64,000 nucleotides of DNA from assembly GCA_933207985.1 (NCBI GenBank), contig OW240921.1:3920791-3984790 (forward strand). The letters are read 5' to 3'. This DNA comes from Pelobates cultripes (lineage: Eukaryota; Chordata; Amphibia; Anura; Pelobatidae). Below are positions 23,145 through 36,035 of the stretch, in pieces (position 1 is the stretch's first letter; every line of letters begins with the position of its first letter). A program made the position numbers and the translations under genes. The notes beneath the pieces were generated by a model. The model did not search any database. It saw only the letters and a program-made list of their open reading frames with translations, and was not told the origin of the DNA.

Positions 23145-23914
23145 CAATATAGCAGAATATTCTGTGTTATCAGGCGCTTAAATTAAATAGTAACAGGTGC
23201 TCTTATAGTGCAGCAGCTCTCACACAAAAAAATAGGTACTCTTCAGTCCTATCGTGATTACATGTGAAAAAGAACACTTATTTACATAACCAGTATGAAA
23301 AAGTGACAGTGTGTAGCGCTAAATAATATCGACTTACACCATGAGGAACTTTAGGGATATGAAATATATATATATATTCTCCTGAATCTTGGAGGGTATA
23401 GGAGATATATATAGTGGTTCAGAGCCTATTATGGATTGGCTCTTAATCACTCTTGCCTTGTGTCCTTTAGGTGACACACACCTTCAGCTCCCAATAAGGA
23501 ATAACCCTCAAAATAAAAAAGAAACAGGGGGAAATCCGCCCTAGTGTTGAAATCCTTAGAGACAACAATATATAAACATATAGATGCAGGTGAAGATTGC
23601 TTCTCACCTGAACCAGAGCCTGTAACCTGGCTCTAAGTAGAAAGGCATATGAGTCCTTTTATGGGATGACTCCTTCCCTCTTTAATGGATGGAAAATGTA
23701 CCAAATATACTGTTGAAATTTAAAATGGTATTTATTACATTCATATAAAATCAGTCTTGATACATACAGTATACTGGTGTCCAAAACGCGTTTCGCCGAT
23801 TCCGTTCGGCTTTCTCAATCGGCCTAAAGTTCCTCATGGTGTAAGTCGATATTATTTAGCGCTACACACTGTCACTTTTTCATACTGGTTATGTAAATAA
23901 GTGTTCTTTTTCAC
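23145..23914 (-). mobile_element. Penelope-like or foldback insertion with 94-bp inverted repeats
   Basis: Two 94-bp arms, 23262-23355 and 23823-23916, are perfect inverted copies of each other by eye. The whole is bracketed by a 16-bp direct duplication ATCAATCCCTGACATA at 23129-23144 and 23915-23930. The second copy overlaps the right arm by two bases. On the - strand, a hairpin CCGATT…AATCGG is followed directly by CGAAACGCG (23,790-23,825). That motif sits near the ends of Penelope-like elements in many aquatic vertebrates and recalls their hammerhead-type ribozyme core. Inverted terminal copies and long variable duplications also fit that class. No reverse transcriptase is present, so the class assignment is an inference. 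Confidence 0.65.
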
Positions 23915-23930
23915 ATCAATCCCTGACATA

Positions 23931-26900
23931 TCTGATCTATGACAATCTCTACAGTGCAGCTTCCTGTAGTGAGACGCCATCTTTCTTCATGAACTGAGAT
24001 AGTTACAGCATGACAAGTTCCCAGAAAGCCATGAGAGAGCCTGTCATTCAATGTGAGACCCCCGCGGTCTGCTCATTCTACACAGACACTTTGTTAAAGG
24101 AACGATGGACCATGTTCTGCAATAAGTCCGTCCGACAGACCTCGTGACTGTGTGTAAAGGAAAGAAAATGATTTCAAGGCTTGGGGAGCAATCTTTACCC
24201 ATTTGACATGTTTGTGTAAAATAAAATTACTTTGGATGGCTCTCAAGAGTCAGTGGTGCTGGTACCTGGGAATAATTCCCCAAATCCTCTTTTTGAGCCT
24301 GTTAAAGTAGGGGTTGGCCTATAGCGGAAACATATATTGAGATATTGAGCAATAGAAAAACCAGGCACCTCCATCCAGACAGCTTAATGAATAGCCTGCC
24401 CACAGACAGCTCAGTACAATCATGGCGCTCGGCCAGCTGTTCCTTCTCCTCTGATCACTCAGGTCATGTTTGGAGAGTTTGTCAATCTGAGTTTATTTGA
24501 AAAAAATAAGAATTTGGAGACTTTGTGGGATTTTCATCAGGTTTGATTGGACTAGGAGCGCCACAATAAACAGGCGGCTGCCTGAGGTTAGTGAGGTGGC
24601 GGCTTTACACACCTACCTACCTACCTACCTACCTGTCGATGCTGTCCTAATATTAAACAGCCATCCTTAAGCTCCTACCCCAACTCTAGCCCTAAAAGAT
24701 CAGGTAATACAAAGGTACTTAATGATGCACCAAGTGTTATCGGAAATAACAGCATTTTAGGGTTCTGGGGATTTGACCTCTGAACTTGTGCTTTATTTCG
24801 ATACTTCAGAGCCATTTTCCTGTATCACATGGTTCACTGAATTCCAATTATTACCATTGACTGAAGAGACGGTTACGGGACAGAGGCTAAAACCCTGACT
24901 TACTTTCATTGTTTCACAACAAGCTCACCTTACAGACACGCTCCAAGCACCATAACCACTGTGGGCTGAAGTGGCTGTGGTGCCAGGAGAATTTTCCTGC
25001 AATTTGTACCACTGTTTACAAGATAAAAAGTGACCAATAGACGGTAAAAGAGAAGCTGTAAAATATGTAAATGTATATGTTATATATTCATTGAATGTAA
25101 AATAACAGATGGAATTCGCATCTTGTATTACCGGTTTTATCGAACTAACAGAATTTTGTAATGAAAACCTACGCTGCTTCTTTTTCTTCCTTTATTAGTC
25201 TCTATTCTCTCTCTTGATCTGTGAATAAAATCGATATTTAGTCACTCTCCTCTAGCCTTCAACCATCTTTTTTTCACAAAGATCTTCTCTATTTTTGGCT
25301 TCATTGGTGGAATTCCGAATCACTGATCAAACAAGGCTGTTCGTCCATTGTGCGTTTTCTGTTGTTTTGTGATTCGGTCACATGTGGATTTAAGTTACAG
25401 GATTCCGATGACCCACCACCAATCACCCCAAATTCAGACGAATCACCATGTGTTTGAAAGTGATTGCACTAGTGGCTGACCCCCTCACTGGATTAGATAA
25501 GAAATATTTTGAATTTCCAGTCTGCCATCGTTAGCCCATCCACACAGAGATCCCACCCTTACTGGTTTTTCTGGATAGCAATACTCATGCCTCCAAGCAT
25601 TTAAAAACTCTGTGTTAACTATGGATCAAAGGTGGTTTATGGTATCGGTTGTCATTTTCTGAACCTCATTGAACTTTAAAAACTTGAAATTCGGCATAAA
25701 CTGTGAAATAACATATTGCTAGGGGACTTTCCAAAACACTGAGATTTCTTGATCTATACATTATACACGTTCTTGTGTTTTTAAAATATTTTATTAACAA
25801 AACCCATTACCAAATGATATTGTGGATTGCAGTGCATTTAACTACAATGTTTGCATGTCACAAATCTCAATATTTAAACATTAAATAAACACTGGAAGAT
25901 TTCATTACAGCTGTAAATAGACCTTAATTACAGACAATCGGAAGTAAATACACCTTTATCACATACAATTGGCTGTCATTAACTGCCCAAAACTAACAGC
26001 GTTAAATTGAAATGAACAAAGCGAAGGCTGGGGAGGAAGGTAGAATTTGGGGAGAAATTAGGAATTTTCCTTTGTGTGTTAATTGTATAACAAACGTTGC
26101 ATTGTGTATCCTTCTCTGGTTTTGTGATCACAATGTAACAAATGACACTCAGCTTGTGAAGAGTCTGCAGGGAGTGTTATTCACACTGTGAGAGCTGTTT
26201 ATTTAAAAATAAAGACAATGGGCTGAGCCCCCTCTCCACCCTCCCAATTCCAGTTCAAACCCAGTCACATCTAACCTGGCTCATCAAAGGCAGACCTTCT
26301 GGGTCTGATCCAGGGTAGAGGCAAAATAAACACTGGTTGTGCAATCGCAGGGATACTTGTATTAACCCTTTCACCTTCCAAATAAACAGACAGAATTCAG
26401 GTTTGTTTGTGTTGTAGCAAGTAATGTGTAAATCTATTTTAAATAAATACGGTGTATGACAAACACAAATAATGTCAGAACAATCCTGTGTGTTGGTTTA
26501 TAGAAGACATTATACTAACACACAACCTTCACTTGCCTCAGGATTACAGGGACACCGCAAGCACCATCACCACTGCAGAACAATGGCATGGTGCTCTCTC
26601 AGAGTAAGTAGTCAAACTGTTTAAGAATAGTTAGTCAACTTACCTGGGTCCCATCACTACCTCCATAGGTACTGGACACTCTTGCAAGGCACTTCTGTTG
26701 GCTACAATAAGCCGAGCCGTGCCACTCTTAGCCAATGAGGGCAGTCTGACTTATCTAAGAGGCAGTAGGCACCCAGCACGACACAAATAAGACATTAAAG
26801 CATAAACAGTTTGACTCTGTACACCAGAGAACTCCTGGCACCATAACCACTGCAGCAGGCTATAGTGGTTATGGTATCTGGAGCTTTCCTCTGACGGATT

Positions 26901-27690
26901 CTGTTTTCTGCTGTTTCATTGAACTTATTCACTAAAGACTGAGTGCTGTCTGGTTCAAATTAGCATACATAATCTAGGTTTATCTGGGGGCAAAATCTAG
27001 CCACTGTCCACCGTCATATAACCTCTGGATCAGAGTGCACGGAGGCAAGAATTCAGCAATGGAACGTCCGAAATCTGCTACCAAATAATAAAAATACTCA
27101 GCAGTGAGATTAAACAGAACTGGCAGCAATCCTCCTGCTCATTCAGTCCAAACAAATTCCCACATTGCAATCAGATCTTGTATTCAGGCAGAACAATGCC
27201 AGGTCTGATCCAAATAGCTGTATATCAGTACCATTTCCACTGTAAAATACCTCCATGGACTGACCCGTGTATATCAGTAATGAACACACTTTTTTTACAT
27301 TCAAATATTTTATTATTATTTAATTTGTGATTTATTTTTAAAATGTATTTATTATTTTAACAATGTGCCCACTGGCTCCTTGGGAATATATAATGGGATT
27401 CTGTAGATTTGTATGGGAAGGCGAGTTATTTCATATATATGCATTCCACCAGTTTTGTTTAAAGTACACCTGGCTAAATTCATTTTTTTTGTTATAAATT
27501 TGTGAATCCTATCTTTTAGGTGGTAAGTAAAGGGTTAAAAAACCCAACTTTTTTTCATTTACTTGATTCCAGCGCCGAAGTCCCTCAGTGCTTGGTCAGG
27601 CTCTGACGACGTCAGCCGATGTTGGGACCTAAATCACATGCGCAGGGAGCACCACACTCGCATCAGGCCTTCCCCATAGAAAAATAATAA
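23931..27690. other. Unassigned intergenic sequence with small repeats
   Basis: No gene recognised in 3.8 kb. Two pieces of a dispersed repeat are visible. One is about 24,935-25,000 (CAAGCACCATAACCACTG…). The other is about 26,540-26,890, which contains AGAGTAAGTAGTCAAACTG…AACTTACCTG, the same segment found in the hAT-like elements at 58.9 and 63.0 kb. A short (CCTA)n run lies at about 24,608-24,633. Confidence 0.5.
24608..24633. repeat. (CCTA)n microsatellite
   Basis: About six CCTA repeats. Confidence 0.85.
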
Positions 27691-27714
27691 GTATTTAGCA
27701 TGTTAATCTCCCAT

Positions 27715-27895
27715 GTTGGAGTTAATGTAGGACCCACTGATATTGGGCTACTGTGAAGTAGTGGTGGGCTTAACACAATATGGCCGAATGGTGGAACTGA
27801 ATCTCTGGATTTCTTTGCTGATGTAGGGGACTATTTCAGTAGCCTCGTAAAACACGTATGACATGCAGGAACAGAAGGTGAAGAGGGCACTGCCC
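27715..27895 (+). mobile_element. Partial copy of the satellite-bearing MITE
   Basis: Contains one 40-bp-type unit (TGTAGGACCCACTGATATTGGG) followed by the arm sequence GTAGTGGTGGGCTTAACACAATATGGCCGAATGGTGGAACTGAATC. It matches 61,225-61,320 in the same orientation. Only one arm and one array unit are present here. Confidence 0.7.
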
Positions 27896-28480
27896 AAACC
27901 CGCACATTTACCGGGCTATTCAGTAAAAAGCGAATAGTTAATATATTATCAAGTGAATTTACGCAAAATGGCCAAACCAAAAAAATACATTTTGGCTATT
28001 GATACATTTTGGCTATTGTGGAATAAAAATTGTGGAATAAAATGTAAAATTAACCAGGAATTCACCCTGAATTCTGACAATTCCCACTTTTGTGAATCAC
28101 ACGTCAATATTTCAACAATAACAACACCGTTACTTTCTCCCCAACAGATTCAGAAAGGAATCCAGAATCTTTGGACAATATATGATCACGTTCCGTCTAG
28201 AGGGACACACTGTGTTTTATTTTTAAAACAGATCAAAAAGCAGCTGTCCCTACATTTTGGAATATAAAGACATGTGTGGGAGCTGTAACAGGACGGGTTA
28301 ATTGTTCACGCACCCGGGTGTAACTTTAAATTAAAGGCATCATTTCACTCCTAAAATAAGAACAATCAAAATGCAGTGAATCAAGAACTAAACTGCCACA
28401 TTTAGTGTATTAGCCATACTATGAACACAAGATACAAGATACAATTTAGCTTGTGACTATTAATCAGATGCTATTTTATG
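27896..28480. other. Unassigned intergenic sequence
   Basis: Nothing recognised. A 104-codon open frame (27953-28267) shows no domain and has AT-driven composition. Confidence 0.4.
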
Positions 28481-28599
28481 ACTTTCTCAGCAGCTTTTTC
28501 AAAGGGTCATCCCAGACCCCTAAACCAGCTTAGCTTCCTGAATCAATTTTATTTTCATTTTACAAAAAGTACGGATTTCAATAGAAATTATCCCTTTAT

Positions 28600-29038
28600 A
28601 AATTAACATTGTTACACCCCCCCGGCTGTCAATCAGACATCAAGTCCTGTTACTTCCTGGTTGTTTAGCTCAGTGAAGATAAACTCAAGAGGCAGCAATT
28701 GCCTAGAGCACCTGCCTTGTAAAGACTTATCATGGAACTGCATTAGAAATCTGTGATTGGACAGCCACAAAAAGTGTGGGCAGGTTTCCAAAGACTGCAG
28801 ACAAAAGATCTGCAGCTTTTACAAGCTGTTTTAGTATACACACAATGACAAAATTAAACATTGCATTGGCTGAGATCATCAGTCTTGATATAACCATATA
28901 TAAGGAGAGGGAGTTTTGGCACAGCGACGCATGGAGACCAGCTTGTTGTGTGATATAAATAAATCTTACCTTAGGGAGGATGACTCCTACACAGGTAGAT
29001 AAACATTATATATTCCAAACACTGTAGTGTTCCTTTAA
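28600..29038. mobile_element. TTAA-type MITE (inverted relative of 46.3 kb)
   Basis: Ends ACACTGTAGTGTTCCTTTAA near 29,038, a terminal sequence of the TTAAAGGAACACTACAG type. The interior (CTGTCAATCAGAC, TTACTTCCTGGTTG, CAGTGAAGATAAACTCAAGAGGCAGCAATTGC) reappears in the opposite orientation at about 46,430-46,590. The left boundary is uncertain. Confidence 0.6.
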
Positions 29039-30090
29039 ATGCAAGCATGTTTTCATTGGGTTATATCTACCAAAAAGGGATTTTTTTTACATTTTTAATT
29101 TGGGAAATGGAGTAACATGCAAAAGATCACATGTGTGATTGTAACCTGGTAATTTAAATAATTGTCATACTGGAATATAGCAATGCAGAGTTGGATATTA
29201 AATATTAAATTCCAAATTCAGGGACTAACCCTGTATTACCGGCAGTAAAACCTTTCAACCAACACACTGAATGCCAGTCTGCTGCTGCGAAGGCCAATAA
29301 TTGTGTGTAATGTATAAAGAGACTATTGATACACATAGTGAAAATAAAATCGAACATTTCTAAATGTTAAAACCTCCACCTTGAATATACATCGTTGTTA
29401 TGGGCACCAGGTATTAAGAAGGACATCATGCAGAAACTTTTCACCTACGGTTTGCTGTCGATAAACAACGGGGTGATAGTTGTCTGGAAACTCTTTAAAT
29501 GAGTTTGATATTAGCTTCGCGAATGTCAGGGTACATGTGGTTACTGCCCTGGCAGGAATCCAGCCTGTGAGTCTTCTCCCACATTCCCTCCGTTCAGACG
29601 CAGACCGCGGTAGCTCCGCCCCATTTTTTAACATGGCGCATGCGCACTGACGTCATGACGTTGATGACTTCACGGCCCGCCAAAACTTTCGAATTAGGAC
29701 GTTTTGGGGGCGTGGCCATCACTTAAAGAGCCAAACTATAAAAAGGACTAATTTTCAATGAATCATTGCCCTGTCGTGGTTCTAGCTTAATTGTTCCTAT
29801 AGAACTTACTCTGGTTTGGTTTACTGGTATTTGACTTGGTCTGATTTCGACTATTCTGTGTTCTCCTTCCCTATTACTCGGCTTGTTTTCTGGCTCCCTC
29901 GACCTCGGCTTGTCCCTGACTATTCTCTGTCCTTTCCTGCGTTAGTCCGGCCATTCTAAGGCCTGGTATACGTTCTTCTATTTTTGCATTCTGCGTATTG
30001 GATCCCTGTGTCGTTTCTGACAGCGGACTCCACTGGTGAATTTTGCGTTGAATTTGTAGCTTACAAGGAATTTGAGTTGTTTTTTGCAGC
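29039..30090. other. Unassigned sequence, possibly an old LTR segment
   Basis: From about 29,560 the composition changes to CG-rich CATGCGCACTGACGTCATGACG, followed by a TATA-like CTATAAAAAGGAC and a T-rich pyrimidine stretch. This resembles the promoter and R/U5 region of frog LTR elements. No boundaries were found, so this is only a suggestion. The segment is cut by the hAT-like insertion at 30091. Confidence 0.35.
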
Positions 30091-31463
30091 CAGGGCCGGT
30101 GCAAGGATTTTTGGGTACATAGGCGAAGAAGCATTTTTCCGCCCCCCCTCCTCCAAAAAAAACATCTTCACCTATGTGCCTCTATGTGCCTATGTGCCTC
30201 ATAACCAGACCCTCTCCCCTCCCCGTCCATTAGTGGTCCCCTCCCTTCCCTGTCCCTTAGTGTTTTTCTCCCATTCCCTCCCTGTCCCTTGGTGCACCCC
30301 TCACCCCTTTAGTGGCCCCTTACTGGTGTGCCTCCTACCTCTCTTGTAGCATTGCCGAGCAGAGCAGATCCCCTACAGGAGCTTCAGTTTTCTGTACCCG
30401 GCCAGACTGACAGGGAGTGCTCTCTCCGTGAGCACCTCCTGTCAGTCTGGCCGGGTACAGGAAACAAAAGCTCCTGTAACATGCTCCACTCCAACAAACT
30501 ACACTCAGTGGTGTATACACACTGACAGTCACACACTTAATGACAAACACACAGACGTCACTGACAGACACAGACTCATTGATCTGACACACACTCATTC
30601 ATTGACACACACACACTGACTGACACTCATTGACAGACACACTGATAGTCACACATAGACTCAATGACAAACATACTCTCACTGATACTCACAAACACAT
30701 ACTGACAAACACACTCATCATACACTTACAGACACACTCATCATACACTGACAGACACACTCTTACACTCACATGCACACTCATATAGTCACACAATCAC
30801 TCACAGATACACACACACTCAGTCACAGTCACACACACTCACTCACAGACACAAACACTCACTCACACACACTCACAGACACAAACACTCACTCACACAC
30901 ACTCACAGACACACACACTGTCACTCACAGACACACACACTCTGTCATTCACAGACACACACTCAGTCACTCACAGACACACACACTCAGTCACTCACAG
31001 ACACACACACACTCTGTCACTCACAGACACACACACTCTGTCACTCACAGATACACATCACATATATTCACTCATTATTATTTTATAAATAAGCATTTTC
31101 CACCCAGCCTTCCTACCTGGAGAGTTGGTGTGGATCATGGATCTGTCCCTGGGGCTGCTGGGCGGCATGCAGCAGTGGTAAGATCAGAGGTCCCCACTCT
31201 GCTCCCTCGCAGGCTGTCTACTGTTGCTGGGAGCCGGAATATGATGTCACGTCAGCAAACGGCACGTGAGGGAGCAGAACGGGGAGATTAGAGCTCCCTC
31301 GCCGCCACTGATCTTACCACTGCCGCACACTTTGCCGGGGGTCCAGAAGGTGGCCTGGAAGGAGGGAGAGCTTCCCTCCTGCCGGTCACTGAAATCCTGC
31401 GCCCCCAGAGCCCGTGCGCCCTAAGGTGGCTGCCTGTGCCGCCTTATGGACGTGCCGGCCCTG
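30091..31463. mobile_element. Non-autonomous hAT-like transposon
   Basis: Terminal inverted repeats are CAGGGCCGGTGC at 30091 and, inverted, GTGCCGGCCCTG ending at 31463. The flanking 8-bp sequences TTTGCAGC (30083-30090) and GTTGCAGC (31464-31471) agree at 7 of 8 positions. An 8-bp duplication with CAGGG termini is typical of hAT elements. It has no transposase frame and carries a CACTCACAGACA microsatellite in its centre. Confidence 0.8.
30528..31070. repeat. (CACACTCACTCACAGACA)n simple repeat
   Basis: Irregular ACAC/TCACAGACACA array inside the hAT-like element. Its His/Thr-rich open frame is an artefact. Confidence 0.93.
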
Positions 31464-33004
31464 GTTGCAGCTGAATGGATTTGTGTATTAGTGTCCTAAA
31501 TACAGGTCTTAATGTCAAAGCAGTTTTTACAAAAACTTGGAGCTTAATCGTATCCTTCAGTGCGTTAATTAAGGGGAAAAAATATATTAAAAAATTAAAA
31601 ATTACATGTCCTACAAAACAGGATTTACTTGTTATATTTTTTTGGCTCTGTATAAACTTGTTTAAGTAACATATATAGAAAATATACAAATTAAATACAC
31701 GTTAGCAGGAGTTATATGATAAATATATATAACATCTTAAAAACATAAAGGTTTATTTACATACAGCGAATTTTAGGGAATTGAAAACTAAATTAAAAAG
31801 TTTATGCCTAGTTACAAGTATGAACCAATTTAGAATATGTTTTCCTGTTCCATATAATCCCTGGTTTGTGACTAAACGCCGTGGGTTAATTCTAATCATT
31901 TGCCAGGATCCGTGTAAAAAGTCTCCATATTGGATGCATTCCCATCACGGTTTGCCATCCCCTGGCCAATTTCCCACAATTCCCGGTTTACGTGACGTGA
32001 GCGTTGTCAGTGCGCGCCCAGCATCACGAAGGAGATGATTGACAGGAGCGATGGCACATCAGATATTTCTAAACAACATTTCCCATGATGCTTGGTCAGC
32101 AAGAAGCTGTTTTACAAGGGCAAAGCATCACGGGAAACTGAGTGACTCTGCAAAGCCAAGTTTATCCCAAATTAATCAATAGTGTATTTTTTTTTAAACA
32201 AATCATTTACTTTTAAAAACTGTCCAGGAATCAAAACGAGCCATTTTAAGGTTTAATATTGGAGCAGATTATTGAGTCATTCACCTCGTTGATGAATCCG
32301 TGTTTTCAAACATGGTTTTATGCCCAGGTAATCCTGGCGCGAGTTATATTTATATATCTCCATGTTAGCGCTGAGACGAATCGCACTAGACAGGGAGACA
32401 GGATTATTCCAGGGTCAGCCGGCAGGGGATAGTCACTGCACTCCAGACTGAAATGAAACCAAATTGGTTCTAATATCCCGGCTGCTATTACACTGGAGTT
32501 TGAGACGGTTTATAAATTAGAGCTTTTTGAAAATTCCAGAGAATTAAATAGTTGTTTCTGATTAAACTTCAGAGTCTGTCAATGCCTGTAACACGCAGAA
32601 CTCAGTAAGGAATACTACAACGTATGGATTATAGAAATTCTAACAAATCGACTGCGTTATTCACTGAAGTGGGAACGGTCTGCCATTTAAAGTGAAGTCA
32701 ATATTGTAGGCCAAAACGACAGAAAATATAGCGAATTGGTAAAGTTTTCCAGTTCAGCTCTTTAAATAGCCCTGTTGCATTCACTTTGAATTCTCAATTT
32801 GTTGGTACAACTTCTCCTGGGGAGAATACATAATGTTCTCAAATAAAACAAACGTTACTAACTGCAACTGTATAACAGGCTTTATTTTTGTTTATTTCTT
32901 GATAACATTTCAATGTTTCACTGTTTGTGAGTAGGATAATGAACCGCTTCTTTAGGAGTGAATTTAACTGTGAACTCCAGTTCAGTATTAACGTATTTTG
33001 GTGT
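31464..33004. other. Unassigned intergenic sequence
   Basis: No gene recognised. A loose inverted repeat TTTCCCATGATGCT…AGCATCACGGGAAA lies at about 32,080-32,135. It recalls the hairpin at 43,747. Confidence 0.4.
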
Positions 33005-33760
33005 GGATAACTTACTATAGATATTTTGATGTAGGATGGTTAAGGGTTAACGAAGATTTAAATTAGTTACAGGTTTAACATAGACATTCAATGTGGATGG
33101 GTTAAGGATTAATCTCGATGTTTTGGTGCGGAAAGATTAATTTTGGAGCATGATAGTTAAAGGGTTAATGTAGACATTTCAGTAAAATGGGTCAGGGGTT
33201 AATTCTGACATTGGGTGAGGATGGGTTAATTTAGTTATTTTCATATGTAGTAATTTAATGGTTAATGTAGACATTTGCAGAGGATAATTTAAGGAGTTAA
33301 TGTAGATGATATCTGGTGAGGATGGATTAAGGGTTAATGTTCAGTAAGGTTTGGTTCATTTAGCAATTTTGATATCTAATAATTTAAGGATTAACGCAGA
33401 CATTCATTAAGAATGGGTTGAGGGTTAATGTAGACATTTGCTGGGGACAGATTAAGGTGCTAATTAATCCTGATTTTTGGAGAGGATAGGTTATAATAGG
33501 TTAAAGTAGACATTTGGTGAGGATGGTTAATTTAGTGATAATATAAGTGTTAACGCAGGCGGTGACGTAATAATTTAAGGGTTAACGCAGGCGGTGATAT
33601 GTAATAATTTAAGGGTTAATGCAGACGGTCATATGTAATAATTTAGGGGTTAACGCAGAAGGGGATGTGTAATAATTCAAGGGTTAACGCAGGCGGTAAT
33701 ATGTAATAATTTAAGGGTTAATGCAGATGGTGAGACTGGGTTAAGTGGTTAATACAGCTG
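33005..33760. repeat. Degenerate GGTTAATGTAGACATT minisatellite
   Basis: Diverged repeats of AGGGTTAATGTAGACATTTGGTGAGGATGG up to about 33,530. A more regular stretch of GTAATAATTTAAGGGTTAACGCAGGCGGTGATAT units of about 38 bp follows. It ends shortly before the candidate first exon of the FXYD3-like gene. Confidence 0.88.
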
Positions 33761-33839
33761 TGGGTGGGGTGTCTGGCAGTCCCAGCTAGTAGGACTTGTT
33801 GTCACCTGTGTGAGAATGGGCGGATCAGAGGAGGAGATG

Positions 33840-33925
33840 TAATGAGTCTGGTATGGGCAGCTCAGAGCAGGATACATTTATTCTGCTTGTATCTGCTCTG
33901 AGCTGCTTCATCCTGACTGCAACAA
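33840..33925 (+). other. Candidate 5' UTR exon of the FXYD3-like gene
   Basis: A clean donor (CAACAA|GTAAGTG, GT at 33926) follows a GC-richer stretch, ahead of the coding exon that has its own acceptor at 44857-44858. A non-coding first exon is usual in FXYD genes. There is no transcript evidence, so the start is a guess. The resulting intron 1 would be about 10.9 kb. Confidence 0.35.
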
Positions 33926-34864
33926 GTAAGTGATGGTCACCTCTTCCTTCCTATTGCTGTCTGTTTATGGATAAACATGTATCACATCGTGCAATAATAG
34001 AGTATCTGCCTGTACCCTGCATGTATCGTTTACCTGTATCCTGGGGTTTATATGCTCTGCACCTTTATTATTCCAGAAATCATCCTGTTTCTTTAAAAGG
34101 ATCAGATAGTGATTGTTTTAATGGACATTTCTTTAATATTAATCCTGGTGTGCTGAGGGAATGTACCGTAGCAGTGCTCAGGGTTACTGGATTAAATATA
34201 CCATCATTCTAAACTAGGGAATGATGTTTCTTATTCTTTGTAATACTCACTTTGCTGTAGCCCATAGTTGATTAACATTATCTTTAGATTGTAAGCTTAT
34301 GGACAAGACTCTTTGGAGTCTCTTTGTAAGAAGAAAGGTTGGCTGATATTGCTAAATCCAGGGGTCTTGTTTTAAAGTGATAATGTTCTGTACTCTGGAT
34401 AGTGCCCTCTAACATGTCCTTCTATCAGTAAAGGATGCATAATATTTGGAGTTTGCTGGTCTGTGATCAGAGGATACAGGTTTATAGAGTGGCACGTCAT
34501 GTAGGCTTTTAGTCTGTTTTCCGATACACAAACATTACATTCTGAATTTATTCCAGTCTGTGCTTAGCGAGTTCTGTAACATTATGCTTTTTGTTTCTTT
34601 CTGTCCAATAGTCTGTGGGGAATGGGATTATGTTGGACTATTCACTTCATGTTGTGTTTTTAGAACCTTTTTGTTCTCCTAAAATTCTCTGCGGAGCTGG
34701 TTTAGCCGTTAATGCACTCAGCCCCTCACCACCCATTCTGCAGGAATTTGCTAATTTGTTTTCTAATATTCAATCCCACAGCCGGCATCATTAGAGTAAA
34801 TTATGTATTTTGTTTTTAAAGTTCCCACCGAAGAGGTAATCGCATGATGATGATCTCCCGTATA

Positions 34865-36035
34865 GAAACACAGAATGCGACGGCAGATAAGAACCATTCG
34901 GCCCATCTAGTCTGCCCAATTTTCTAAATACTTTCATTAGTCCCTAGCCTTATCTTATAGTTAGGATAGCCTTATGCCTATCCCACGCATGCTTAAACTC
35001 CTTTACTGTGTTAACCTCTACCACTTCAGCTGGAAGGCTATTCCATGCATCCACTACACTCTCAGTAAAGTAATACTTCCTGATATTATTTTTAAACCTT
35101 TGCCCCTCTAATTTAAGACTATGTCCTCTTGTTGTGGTAGTTTTTCTTCTTTTAAATATAGTCTCCCCTTTACTGTGTTGATTCCCTTTATGTATTTAAA
35201 TGTTTCTATCATATACCCCCCTGTCTCGTCTTTCCTCCAAGCTCTACGTGTTAAGATCCTTTAACCTTTCCTGGTAAGTTTTTTTTATCCCGCAATCCAT
35301 GAACCAGTTTAGTAGCCCTTCTCTGAACTCTCTCTAAGGTATCAATATCCTTCTGTAGATACGGTCTCCAGTACTGTGTACAATACTCCAAGTGAGGTCT
35401 CACCAGTGTTCTGTACAATGGCATGAGCACTTCCCTCTTTCTACTGCTAATACCTCTCTCGATACAACCAAGCTTTATGCTAGCATTTCCTGCTGCTCTA
35501 TTACATTGTCTGCCTACCTTTAAGTCATCAGAAATAATCACCCCTAAATCCCTTTCCTCATATGTTGAGGTTAGGACTCTATCAAATATTTTGTACTCTG
35601 CCCTTGGGTTTTTACGTCCAAGATGCATTATATTGCACTTATCCACATTAAATGTCAGTTGCCACAATTCTGACCATTTTTCTAGTTTACCTAAATCATT
35701 TGCCATTTGGCTTATCCCTCCTGGAACATCAACCCTGTTGCATATCTTAGTATCATCAGCAAAAAGACATATCTAACCATCAAATCCTTCTGCAATATCA
35801 CTAATAAGAATGTTAAAGAGAATGGGTCCAAGTACAGATCCCTGAGGTACCCCACTGCTGACAAGTCCAAGCTTCGAATATATTCGATTAACTACAACCC
35901 TCTTTTGCCTGTCACTCAGCCACTCAGATTGCAGTTTATTGATAAGCCTTCTATGTGCAACAGTGTCAAAAGCCTTACTGAAATCTAGGTAAGCAATGTC
36001 TACTGCACCACCCTGATCTATAATTTTAGTTACCC
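34865..36035 (-). mobile_element. 5'-truncated CR1-like LINE
   Basis: Minus-strand non-LTR element. Its coding part (35251-35706, 151 codons) is the C-terminal region of a CR1-type reverse transcriptase: LEKWSELWQLTFNVDKC, the thumb motif ERDLGVIISDDLK, and LVRPHLEYCTQYWRPYLQKD. The frame continues upstream to about 36,035 with breaks, and 3' UTR-like sequence runs to about 34,865. Truncation at the 5' side is normal for LINEs. It lies in intron 1 of the FXYD3-like gene. The segment at 35,028-35,090 is the likely source motif of the 56-bp minisatellite at 8.3-9.5 kb. Confidence 0.88.

Noticed and set aside
23145..23914. Functional hammerhead ribozyme
   Set aside because: The CGAAAC half and a stem are present but the CUGAUGA half is not intact in this copy, so only a resemblance is claimed.
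27953..28267. 104-codon open frame as a gene
   Set aside because: Lys/Ile-rich AT composition, no recognisable domain, no splice or promoter context.
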